Below are positions 53,988 to 61,667 of a stretch of 64,000 nucleotides of DNA, piece by piece. This DNA comes from Sphingopyxis sp. CCNWLW2 (GTDB lineage Bacteria > Pseudomonadota > Alphaproteobacteria > Sphingomonadales > Sphingomonadaceae), in NCBI RefSeq assembly GCF_037095755.1, contig NZ_JBAWKJ010000003.1, positions 62,001 to 126,000 of the forward strand. The letters are read 5' to 3'. The stretch's first letter is position 1; the number at the start of each line of letters is the position of its first letter. The translations under genes were made by a program, and so were the position numbers. Under the pieces are notes generated by a model. It saw only the letters and a program-made list of their open reading frames with translations. It had not been told where the DNA came from and did not search any database.

Positions 53988-54433
53988 CCGGCTCGGGCAG
54001 GGGCGCGGCGAGGCCATCGCGACCATGGCACGCCTGACTGGCCGATATCCCTGGGGCGACGAACGGCAGCTGACGTAAGGCATGTGCGCCCCGGCGAAAG
54101 CCGGGATCCAGAATTCTGACCCGAGGTTAGTTTACAGGCGCTCCGGGCCCCGGCTTTCGCCGGAGTGCACGGAGTTAGCCGAACGATAGCTAACCGCCCC
54201 ATTTCGTTCATCCGTACGGCGCGTGAAGCGGTGCGCATCCAGAGGGCAATAGCGAAACGGCAATGCGCATCTTCGCCGTTCGCGCTGCATCATCATTCCA
54301 ATGACTTAGCTGAAATCCGCTGGTACGCGAAGATTCACGGCAATCACATGGCAATCACCGAAATGCGTTTCGCGCAGGGGCCGTCCGGTCGAACTCTCTG
54401 GCCCTTATGCGCAAAGGAAGAAGGAGAAGTGCG
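53988..54433. other. Intergenic region with a REP-like element
   Basis: No gene is seen in this 446-bp stretch. The inverted repeat at 54084-54169 is annotated separately. AAGGAGAAGTGCG at its end is the ribosome-binding site of the SDR gene. Confidence 0.5.
54084..54169. repeat. REP-like inverted repeat built on CCGGCGAAAGCCGG
   Basis: Left arm 54084-54109 and right arm 54144-54169 match as an imperfect inverted repeat of about 26 bp with identical CCGGCGAAAGCCGGG cores. Such cores are frequent between genes in sphingomonad genomes. It may form a long hairpin at the end of the exported-protein transcript. Confidence 0.7.
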
Positions 54434-55264
54434 ATGATTCACGCTGCGATCGAGAGGGGTAAGACCGCCGTCATCACCGGCGCCGCCGACGGCATCGGGC
54501 TCGCCGCCGCCAAGCGGCTGGCGAGCTTGGGGATGCATGTCGTGCTTGCGGATAACAATGCGTCCCGACTGGCCGAAGCTGCGGCAGCTGTGCCCGGGGA
54601 CAATTTGGCGGTCGAAACCAATGTTGCCGATCGCGGCTCGGTGGAGGCTCTCGCTGAGAAGGTGCGGGAGCGCTTCGGTCCGGTGTCGCTTCTCATGAAC
54701 AATGCCGGGCGAGGCGGTGGCGGCGACGCCCTCTCCAATCCCGAGGGTTGGGAGGCAGTCCTCGGCACCAATCTGTTCGGCGTTCTGCACGGCGTGCAGG
54801 CGTTCGTCCCGGAAATGGTTAAATCGGACGAGCCGGGGCTGGTCATCAACACGGGCTCGAAGCAGGGGATCACGCAACCGCCCGGCGATACGGCCTACAA
54901 CGTCAGCAAATCGGGCGTAAGGTCTCTCACAGAGGGCTTGGCACACAGCCTGCGCGAGCAAACGAAGGGGCGCATCAGCGCGCATCTTCTCATTCCCGGC
55001 TTCACCTATACCGGTATGATGACGCGCCATTTCTCTCAAAAGCCGGCGGCGGCATGGGATCCCGAGCAGGTCATCGACGCCATGTTCGAGGGCCTCCGAC
55101 GCGGCAGTTTCTATCTCTGGTGTCTCGACAACGAAACCACATGGGAAACGGATTGCCGGCGGATACTCTGGAACGCGGCAGATATTGTCGAGGACAGACC
55201 GGCTCTCTCCCGATGGCATCCGGATTACGCGGACGAGTTTGCAGCCTATGTGAAATCAGGCTGA
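54434..55264 (+). CDS. Short-chain dehydrogenase/reductase
   Basis: This 276-residue SDR has TGAADGIGLAAAKRLASLG, NNAGRGGGG, the catalytic Ser in NTGSKQG, YNVSK and a longer C-terminal tail containing SFYLWCLDNETTWETD that is not found in FabG-type members. ATG 54434 follows AAGGAGAAGTGCG. It stands alone with no operon partners. The tail suggests a specialised substrate pocket; function unknown. Confidence 0.88.
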   Translation: MIHAAIERGKTAVITGAADGIGLAAAKRLASLGMHVVLADNNASRLAEAAAAVPGDNLAVETNVADRGSVEALAEKVRERFGPVSLLMNNAGRGGGGDALSNPEGWEAVLGTNLFGVLHGVQAFVPEMVKSDEPGLVINTGSKQGITQPPGDTAYNVSKSGVRSLTEGLAHSLREQTKGRISAHLLIPGFTYTGMMTRHFSQKPAAAWDPEQVIDAMFEGLRRGSFYLWCLDNETTWETDCRRILWNAADIVEDRPALSRWHPDYADEFAAYVKSG

Positions 55265-55593
55265 CCTCAAGGGCGGAGACCGGTCTGGCTCGCCGCCGCC
55301 CGACTTCGTTGAACCCACGTCGTTCGTTCCGGCGATCATTTGCAGCGTCGGAACGTCGGGCGCAACGCGCATGTTACTCACGTGAATGGAGAATACGATG
55401 CTGGGCAAGCAATCGAACGACACGAAAGAGCTCGATCCGAGCTCTTCGCTACATTCCGCTCGTCCATCCGAGTTGGCGTCCGGATGCCGACAATGATCGC
55501 GCGTCCGCAGCGGGACGCCAACCGGGAGAATTCTGAAAACGTCTTGGGCTTTAAGCTTCGCGGACCCCTTGTGGGATCGGCGATGGGTCGGTG
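55265..55593. other. Gene-free stretch with a perfect hairpin
   Basis: No supported gene is found. AAGAGCTCG-ATC-CGAGCTCTT at 55426-55446 is a perfect 9-bp stem. A 36-codon ATG frame (55386-55496) spans it but has no recognisable features. Confidence 0.45.
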
Positions 55594-56013
55594 TCAGCGT
55601 GCAGCGCATGCGGTGGCGCTGATCCTGCGGAAGTCCTGGCTCCCATCATCCACGAACCCGGTCTTGGCTGACGCTATATAGACAAAGCGGCGGAACCCAC
55701 GAGCATCCTGCGAACTCGCGACTTCACCGCACGTCACGCCGTCGTCGGAATCGGAAGTCACGCCTCCGCGCAATACCGAATCTGCAGGAAGATGGAGTGC
55801 TGCCAGCACTTCGGTTGAGGCCGGGAAAGGTGCTGATTTTGGTATGCTCGACGGTTGCTCGCCCCCCGGGCGAGAATTTGTCGGCTGCGCCGCGATCGTA
55901 ACCAGAAAGGGTGCGGACTCTTCATTCTTGGCAGTGGTCATCAGCCAGATGCCTCCCGATGCGGCGAGGACCGCGATCAGCATCAGCCAGCGGTGGACTG
56001 GTTTGGAGATCAT
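55594..56013 (-). CDS. Small membrane-anchored or exported hypothetical protein
   Basis: This 139-residue protein has an N-terminal hydrophobic segment (HRWLMLIAVLAASGGIWLM). A low-complexity Pro/Ser linker follows, then a compact C-terminal part with CGEVASSQDARGFRRFVYI and AKTGFVDDG. The C-terminal FRRFVYI...FVDD pattern reads as a real small periplasmic domain. No functional family is recognised. It stands alone and its ribosome-binding site is weak. Confidence 0.6.
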   Translation of the reverse strand: MISKPVHRWLMLIAVLAASGGIWLMTTAKNEESAPFLVTIAAQPTNSRPGGEQPSSIPKSAPFPASTEVLAALHLPADSVLRGGVTSDSDDGVTCGEVASSQDARGFRRFVYIASAKTGFVDDGSQDFRRISATACAAR

Positions 56014-56145
56014 GTTGCGTCGTCTTTCTGGTCACCTGGCATGGCAGCCCCGCCCCTCGATGGTCGCGCCGTCACAGGGCAGCCCTTTCCGGCCAGGAGG
56101 CAGCCCACCGCTAAAAACAATGTCATGAGGGGCTGGCCCCCGCTG

Positions 56146-57204
56146 CTATTGGACGTTGCTGAGCCGCATCGTCCAATCGGGATTGCTCAGCTGGAACTTG
56201 GCGTACTCGCCGCCTTGCCGGAAGATGGATCCGGCGTCTTGGACGCCGCGCAGTTTCCACAACATCCACGCGACACCGAGACCGCGATACGGATTGCGCG
56301 CACAGGCTTCGGCCGTCGTACAACCCGGATTGCCGAGAACCGTTGTATGCGGATAGCTGTCGAGCACGCCCATGACCTTGTCGATCTGGTTCGATGTCGT
56401 GAGATAATAAGTGAGATTGGTGTCGATGCCGGAGACCGGGAAATCTGTCGTGCTGCCCACGTAAAAGATCGACCCTTTCGACACATTGACCAGCGAGAGG
56501 AGGCCCGTCGACATGGGGTTGTCGAGCGTATAAATGCTCAGGATAGCCCCAAATAACTGGCCCACGCCTTGTCCGCTGATGTAGGTCTTGAAACGCGGAT
56601 TCTGGGCCGCCAGCAGGGCCGCAGCCGAGCCGCCGCCTTGAGAAAAGCCCATCATGCCCATGTTTGCCGTGTCCAGTTTGCGGTAAAACCGGCTACCGGG
56701 TTGATCGTTTTTCGTGACCATATAATCAGCCGCGTCGGACACGGTTTCGCCTGTCGACGTCCAGCCATCGCGAGTCAGGACAACCACGAAGCCCCATGAA
56801 GCGAGATGGCGCAGATACTGGTCATAATTGGAGACATCCTGAAGTGGCCTCGGGTCGGCCGTGGTCCCCGTCGTCGTGCCACCCGCGATCGAAATGACAG
56901 GATGTTTGAAGCCATATTCGCCCGTCTGTGCGTTGAAGCCGAGCCTGGTCGGATAAAAGATGGCGCACGGGCTCCCTTCGCGGTCGCACGCATCGCTGGT
57001 TTCGACGAAGCTGGTGGCCCAGGGACCCGTGTGCGCATATTTTGCCTCGATAGGACCCTGAAAAGTATAATTCGGCATGGGCGGTGGCGGTGGGCCAGGA
57101 AGCGGGATGTCGGGTAGCGGAATCAACTGGGCACCGCTCAATACGGACGTCCCGACTGCCGCCGCAACGGCCAGGGCGGCCGCGGCGATACGCTTCTTGG
57201 GCAT
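56146..57204 (-). CDS. Secreted alpha/beta hydrolase (cutinase/PET-hydrolase/chlorophyllase-like)
   Basis: This is a 352-residue exported alpha/beta hydrolase. The signal peptide covers about residues 1-25, followed by a Pro-rich linker. The catalytic core has ISIAGGTTTG as oxyanion region, GFVVVLTRDGWTS and the nucleophile elbow GFSQGGG with Ser188. The elbow and fold resemble polyester hydrolases and the dienelactone hydrolase/chlorophyllase group. ATG 57204 is chosen; GGAGAGGAG lies upstream. It could release soluble esters for the pathways here, but substrate class is inference. Confidence 0.78.
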   Translation of the reverse strand: MPKKRIAAAALAVAAAVGTSVLSGAQLIPLPDIPLPGPPPPPMPNYTFQGPIEAKYAHTGPWATSFVETSDACDREGSPCAIFYPTRLGFNAQTGEYGFKHPVISIAGGTTTGTTADPRPLQDVSNYDQYLRHLASWGFVVVLTRDGWTSTGETVSDAADYMVTKNDQPGSRFYRKLDTANMGMMGFSQGGGSAAALLAAQNPRFKTYISGQGVGQLFGAILSIYTLDNPMSTGLLSLVNVSKGSIFYVGSTTDFPVSGIDTNLTYYLTTSNQIDKVMGVLDSYPHTTVLGNPGCTTAEACARNPYRGLGVAWMLWKLRGVQDAGSIFRQGGEYAKFQLSNPDWTMRLSNVQ

Positions 57205-58046
57205 CGACGAATCTCCTCTCCAGATTGGCGATAGCTTTATGTCTATTCGCCTGCGCACCGTAACCCGAACGGAATTAACAAACAAGACTGACTGTCTTAT
57301 AAGCTGATGCGGTCAATTCCCGTCTCGTGGCGCGGCGATCGATCCGGTCGATCTGCAAGTCCCCAAGTCGCGACGAGGAAGGATAATTGGCCGGGCACAA
57401 GCCCGGACGTGATGGCGGAACGCTATGGGTCTGGCGATCACGCCTCGGGTAGGCGGCAGAACCGGACAGTTCGCGTTTGCCTTCCTTCAGTTTCCACGAC
57501 CGGCCCTGGCGCGCCGGCATCGAAGAGGCGGCGGCGTCATATCCCGAAGGGCTCGGCAATACCGACCGGAACATCTTGCTCCGAGGCGACAGCCTGATCC
57601 GGGCAGATGGTCTCTCTCGGCTTTAAAACGTTCGAGCGTCTGCCTTGCGGGCGAAAAAAGACGCCCGCCTGACCGAGCCGGGCGGGCGTCAGATGAAGAT
57701 CTCTGTTGTCCTGAAAGGAAGAGCTCTTCTGGGTCGCACGGCGCGATTAGCGTCGCGGGCCGACCGATAGTTTTACGGGAGCGCCAAAAACGAGGCCAGT
57801 CGTACGGGCAATCTGGTCATTGCTTCCGCTCTCGTTTTCCAAACGATTTTGCCCCGACTTCTGTGGGAGCGCTCCGACGGCCCATTCCGGTCCCCGCTCC
57901 ACTGTAGTCGGCGCGCCGTCGCGCGCAACGGCTCCGCCGTCCTTCGCTTCGCTGCGGCCCTGCGGGTGCGCCCGCCGTCTGTAGCGCCGCCTGAAGGTCG
58001 CGCGAAGCTCGGGAATGGCCCGGGCTAAGACGCGAGGAGAAGGATC
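57205..58046. other. Long gene-free stretch at the left of the mobile-element debris
   Basis: No confident gene is found in these 842 bp. A short frame near 57500-57625 (YPEGLGNTDRNILLRGDSL) may be a gene tail that I cannot name. A minus-strand terminator lies at 57653-57690, and a minus-strand frame ending at 57747 (FGAPVKLSVGPRR) may be what it serves. The last 150 bp are very GC-rich. Confidence 0.45.
57653..57690 (-). terminator. Rho-independent terminator, minus strand
   Basis: GACGCCCGCC (57660-57669) and GGCGGGCGTC (57681-57690) form a perfect 10-bp stem. On the minus strand the stem is followed directly by TTTTTT. The gene it ends is not clear. Confidence 0.75.
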
Positions 58047-58370
58047 ATGGCTGCGATCGGTATTGTCACCGGCACGATCGAGACAGGCTTTAACGGACAG
58101 CTGCGAACATTGTCGGTCCGTGCGGCGATTGAAATTCGCTGTAACCGCAACAAGTCGGCCGACGTTCAGCCAGACTATCGGATTTACGCTGACGACGCAG
58201 AGATCGGCGCAGGCTGGATACGGCTCAGCGAAATCTCCGAGAAGACCTATGTGTCGCTCAGCTTTGCCGCCCCCGAATTCGGCCCGCGCCGCATTTATGC
58301 GAACCTCGGCCGTGCCGCCGGCCAGGATGACGACAATTGCTATGCGATCCTCTGGAATCCGGTGGATTGA
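58047..58370 (+). CDS. DUF736 family protein
   Basis: This 107-residue protein is recognised by IGIVTGTIETGFNGQLRTLS, then YRIYADDAEIGAGW and PEFGPRRIYANLG, the DUF736 pattern. These proteins are typical cargo of integrative conjugative elements and plasmids of alphaproteobacteria; their function is unknown. GAGGAGAAGGATC precedes the ATG. It marks the start of mobile-element sequence that continues to tRNA-Asn. Confidence 0.85.
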   Translation: MAAIGIVTGTIETGFNGQLRTLSVRAAIEIRCNRNKSADVQPDYRIYADDAEIGAGWIRLSEISEKTYVSLSFAAPEFGPRRIYANLGRAAGQDDDNCYAILWNPVD

Positions 58371-58459
58371 TCTCATGTATCGCCCGATCAGCCCCTTCGC
58401 ATCCGGATTGGCGACAATCGGGGTGCAAGGGTGCCGACACCTTGTTAGGATGACCCGTA

Positions 58460-59389
58460 ATGCGTAGCAGTCTTGATCATCTTCCAGCTCAAAAGCAGCG
58501 CGAGCTCGAACGCGTCGTTCAGATCATCTTCGAAGAATTCGAGGATGCGCTGGCGCTTGCCACCCAGGACTGGAAGCGCAAGGGCCGCATTTCCAAGATC
58601 ATTCTCTATGGCAGCTATGCCCGCGGCGGCTGGGTCGATGAGCCGCACACCGCCAAGGGCTATCAGTCGGACTATGATCTGCTCATCATCGTCAACGACA
58701 AGCGCCTGACCGATCGCATCGAATATTGGTCGAAGCTCGACGATCATCTGATGCGCGAGTTCGGTATTTCAAAGGCGATCCGGACGCCGGTGAACTTCAT
58801 CGTGCACAGTGTCGACGAGGTGAACGCCGGGCTTGCCCACGGTCGCTACTTCTTCATGGACATCGCTCGGGACGGCATTGCGCTTTATCAGGCCGTCGAT
58901 GATGAACTGCCGGAACCGCAACCTAAAACGCCCCATGCCGCGGCGGACATGGCGCAAGAATACTATGACGAATGGTTTCCAAGCGCCGCGGAATTTCTAG
59001 ACGATTATAAATCGAATTTCGACCGAGGGAGGCTGAAGAAGGCAGCCTTTGAACTCCATCAAGCGGCGGAGCGATACTATCATTGCGCCATGCTTGTATG
59101 CACATTTTACACGCCACATAATCACAACCTGGCTTTCCTTCGAACACAAGCAGAGGGTCACGAGGGCCGATTAATCGAGGCATGGCCGCGCGAGCAAAAG
59201 CGCGATCGCGCGATGTTCGAGAAGCTGAAGGAAGCCTATGTGAAGGCGCGCTACTCGAAACATTATCGCATCTCGGAGGAGGAACTGAGCTGGCTCGGCG
59301 AGCGCGTATCTGCGCTGGCCGGCATCGTCGAGACGATCTGCCGCGAGCGTATTGCGCAGCTCGAAGACACGGCACGGGCTGCAGGCTGA
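58460..59389 (+). CDS. MNT-HEPN fusion protein (nucleotidyltransferase plus HEPN domain)
   Basis: This is a 309-residue protein. The N-terminal minimal nucleotidyltransferase domain has YGSYARGG (residues 50-57) and the metal-binding pair Asp71/Asp73 in SDYDLLIIV. The C-terminal HEPN domain has GRLKKAAFELHQAAERYYHC. MNT and HEPN partners usually form type VII toxin-antitoxin systems as separate genes, in which the MNT adenylylates the HEPN RNase. Here they are one chain. It may be a stability or defence module of the element. AGGATGACC lies before ATG 58460. Confidence 0.83.
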   Translation: MRSSLDHLPAQKQRELERVVQIIFEEFEDALALATQDWKRKGRISKIILYGSYARGGWVDEPHTAKGYQSDYDLLIIVNDKRLTDRIEYWSKLDDHLMREFGISKAIRTPVNFIVHSVDEVNAGLAHGRYFFMDIARDGIALYQAVDDELPEPQPKTPHAAADMAQEYYDEWFPSAAEFLDDYKSNFDRGRLKKAAFELHQAAERYYHCAMLVCTFYTPHNHNLAFLRTQAEGHEGRLIEAWPREQKRDRAMFEKLKEAYVKARYSKHYRISEEELSWLGERVSALAGIVETICRERIAQLEDTARAAG

Positions 59390-59390
59390 G

Positions 59391-59555
59391 ATGGAGGCGC
59401 CGCCGACCGCCGCCGAACTTTTTGCCGCTCTTCGCGTGCTCGTGGCGATCGACGAGGAGCGCGGCCTGTTTGATCGCGAAGCGCCCGAAGGCGGCTACCG
59501 ATCGGAAGCGTTGGAGCGTGCGCTCGATATTGTTCGCGCGGCGATCGCGGGATAG
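59391..59555 (+). CDS. Small hypothetical protein downstream of MNT-HEPN gene
   Basis: This 54-residue acidic, helix-rich protein (EAPPTAAELFAALRVLVAID) starts 1 bp after the stop of the MNT-HEPN gene, which suggests translational coupling. No family is recognised. Its position makes it a possible partner of the MNT-HEPN protein. Confidence 0.55.
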   Translation: MEAPPTAAELFAALRVLVAIDEERGLFDREAPEGGYRSEALERALDIVRAAIAG

Positions 59556-59638
59556 CATCTGGATATGGCGAACCCATGGCGCGCCGCCTATAGCGTCGGC
59601 CCGTTCGGGATCGGCCCGGACGTTTCAGGAGATTTTAC

Positions 59639-59914
59639 ATGAACCATGCCGAACTTTCGGACAACGTTGCAACCTCGCTCGGTCTTTCGAAGGCCGAGGG
59701 CAAGAAGGCCGTCGACGCCGTGTTCGCCGCGATCGTCGACGCCGCCGCCAAGGGCGACGAAGTGTCGGTGAATGGCTTCGGCAAGTTCAAGGTCAAGGAA
59801 TCGGCAGCCCGCGAAGGCCGCAATCCGTCGACCGGCGCGGCGATCCAGATCGCGGCTTCGAAGAAGCTGGGCTTTGGCGCGGCGAAGGCGGTCAAGGATC
59901 GCCTGAACGGCTGA
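59639..59914 (+). CDS. HU-family DNA-binding protein
   Basis: This 91-residue HU/IHF-type protein bends DNA. LSDNVATSLGLSKAEGKKAV is the N-terminal helix pair, VNGFGKFKV the conserved strand, and AREGRNPSTGAAIQIAASK the DNA-gripping arm with the usual NP proline. Length is normal. A perfect GC stem follows at 59923-59946. Within element sequence it may assist recombination or conjugation rather than act as the main chromosomal HU. Confidence 0.92.
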   Translation: MNHAELSDNVATSLGLSKAEGKKAVDAVFAAIVDAAAKGDEVSVNGFGKFKVKESAAREGRNPSTGAAIQIAASKKLGFGAAKAVKDRLNG

Positions 59915-60273
59915 TGGCTCACTCCCCGCCGGCAAGCCGGCGGGGAATAGTGCGCGGCATCTGATGGGCGCGCTCTGGCGGCGGCAGGCGCCGCCAGGGG
60001 TCGCGTGCCTTGTCCGGGCCGCGCGAGCGCGCTTGGCTCGCTTTCCTTGCGGCGCGGCGGCTAGGCCCTTGGCCCGCATCGCACGCCGCCCCGCTGCGGG
60101 CTCGCCAAGAGCGCGTTCTTTTGGCCCTGCGGGCCGGGCGGCTTTGGTGATCATCAGGTCTCGCGGCTCCGATGTTCTTGCTGGACCGCGGCGGCTCTCG
60201 CCGGTGAGAGACCAACCTCTACGCCAGCAATCGTCGCGGATGAATATTGAGAGCGCTCATGGGGGCTAGCAGG
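59915..60273. other. GC-rich gene-free stretch after the HU gene
   Basis: No gene is supported; Arg-rich frames on both strands are composition artefacts. The stem at 59923-59946 is annotated separately. Confidence 0.5.
59923..59946 (+). terminator. Terminator-like stem after the HU gene
   Basis: TCCCCGCCGG-CAAG-CCGGCGGGGA is a perfect 10-bp stem 8 bp after the HU stop codon. No U-tract follows, so it may be a stabilising hairpin or a weak terminator. Confidence 0.5.
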
Positions 60274-60846
60274 TCACTGGAAGTTCCGGCTGCTCGCGCC
60301 GTCGCCGCGACCGGGCGCGAGGGCAAAGCCCGTGCGGCCAATGCGGCCGAGCATGTCATCCCGATTGATGATGCGGTCGGCGATGACATGGATGATCTCG
60401 CCCTCCTTCTGTACGCGGCCGCGCATCGCGATCATCGAGGCGGCTATGATCGGCCGACGGTAGATCTCGAAGCGGTCGGGCCAGAGGATGCCGTTGGCGA
60501 TGCCGGTCTCGTCCCCGATCGTGGCGAACAGCACGCCCTTGGCGCTGCCGGGACGCTGACGAACGAGGATGATGCCCGCCACTTCGATATTCTTGCCATT
60601 CGGGACGTGCTGGAGGTCGCGACAGCGCAAGATGTCCATGGCGTCGAGTTCGTCCCGCAGGAAGCTTAGCGGGTGCGCACGCAGGCTGAGCTGCGTCGCG
60701 CGATAATCTTCGACGACCTCGCGTCCCTCGGTCATCGCCCTCAGCATCGTCGGGGGCTCGATGCCCTCCGGGCTGAAGCGCGCTTCGCGCTCGTCGGCTG
60801 CCTGAAAGAGGGGAAGCGGGGCTTCGCCGAGGCCCCGATCGCGCAT
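60274..60846 (-). pseudogene. dnaE2: 3' remnant of dnaE2 (error-prone DNA polymerase)
   Basis: About 190 codons match the C-terminal part of DnaE2. They begin at RGLGEAPLPLFQAAD, the junction that follows the helix-hairpin-helix region, then QLSLRAHPLSFLRDELD and the OB-fold segment VAGIILVRQRPGSAKGV with FATIGDETGIANGILWPDRF. DnaE2 normally has more than 1000 residues; the polymerase core is absent upstream, where the frame becomes unrelated. The fragment is presumably non-functional and marks a deletion or recombination edge in the element. Confidence 0.82.
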
Positions 60847-61063
60847 CGTTGGCGCTCGCTCCGCGCGGCCTCTATCATCTCGCCGGCGAGGCGCGGCGCG
60901 ATCGGGAACATAGCATTGCCGAAATGCCCGCGCCGCTTTGGTCGATCACCTTTCGCAGCCTCTGCCGGAACGCGTCGTTCTAATCCATTCCGGAGCAGTT
61001 CGCGCGAGCTGGGGTAGTGCACTGCACTAGCGCGCCTGATAGTGTCACCGGGATATTGACAGG

Positions 61064-61342
61064 ATGAGGAACCGATGGCGTGGGTTTTGGACATTGCGCG
61101 TGAAAGCAGGCCGGCAATCGCGGACTTCGCGACCGAATATCCTGCCGGAGATATCGGTGCGCGACATTCGAATGCGTCAGGGGCTGACGCAAATTGCATT
61201 CGCCCGGCGGTTTGGCCTGAACATCCATACGCTTCGCCAGTGGGAGCAGGGGCTCCGCGAGCCCGAAGGCCCGGCGCGCACCTACCTTGCCGTTATCGAC
61301 CGCATTCCCGCCGCCGTCGCGAGCGCGCTGGAGACTGCCTGA
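61064..61342 (+). CDS. Small XRE-type helix-turn-helix protein
   Basis: This is a 92-residue DNA-binding protein. The helix-turn-helix is IRMRQGLTQIAFARRFGLNI, followed by HTLRQWEQGLREPEGPARTY, the pattern of HigA/NadS-type antitoxins. No toxin gene is evident next to it. It lies 326 bp before the serine recombinase gene and probably regulates it. ATG 61064 has AGG nearby; the exact start is uncertain. Confidence 0.75.
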   Translation: MRNRWRGFWTLRVKAGRQSRTSRPNILPEISVRDIRMRQGLTQIAFARRFGLNIHTLRQWEQGLREPEGPARTYLAVIDRIPAAVASALETA

Positions 61343-61451
61343 TGTACGCCGTTCCGTACCGCAAGGAGCCGGGAGCTCTCCTGGCTTTGTTTCTCTTCGC
61401 CAGAGTACCCAAGCCCTTTTTTGCCAAAACGGCGTCGCCAGATAGCCGGTC

Positions 61452-61646
61452 ATGGCTACGCGGCAAAAGCGCTACACGATACGATCCAGCGACCGGCGCC
61501 GCATGCGAAGGAGCGCGGCGAGCGAGGAAAGCTGGGTCGTTGTCGATGACCTCCCGCAGCGGCTCTCTTTGGGCGCAGCCGAGATGGATATCTTCGAGGC
61601 GATGTTTGGCGATATTCTCGACGATCTCTTGCGGGGCGACGTCTAG
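61452..61646 (+). CDS. Small hypothetical protein upstream of the recombinase
   Basis: This 64-residue protein has a basic N-terminus (MATRQKRYTIRSSDRRRMRR) and an acidic C-terminus (EMDIFEAMFGDILDDLLRG). It lies 21 bp before the recombinase start on the same strand. No family is recognised; the position suggests an accessory factor for integration or excision. An overlapping 109-codon frame in another phase is considered spurious. Confidence 0.55.
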   Translation: MATRQKRYTIRSSDRRRMRRSAASEESWVVVDDLPQRLSLGAAEMDIFEAMFGDILDDLLRGDV

Positions 61647-61667
61647 GCACGGAACAGGAGGCCCGCG

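Noticed and set aside
55340..55681. 113-codon plus-strand frame
   Set aside because: No ribosome-binding site, no recognisable family, and it runs into the antisense of a more plausible small protein gene.
57747..58376. 209-codon minus-strand frame opposite DUF736
   Set aside because: Its upstream half is antisense to a recognised family gene; only its last 40 codons might be a gene tail, which I could not name.
59588..60154. 188-codon minus-strand frame opposite the HU gene
   Set aside because: Composition-driven Arg/Ala-rich frame antisense to a clear HU gene.
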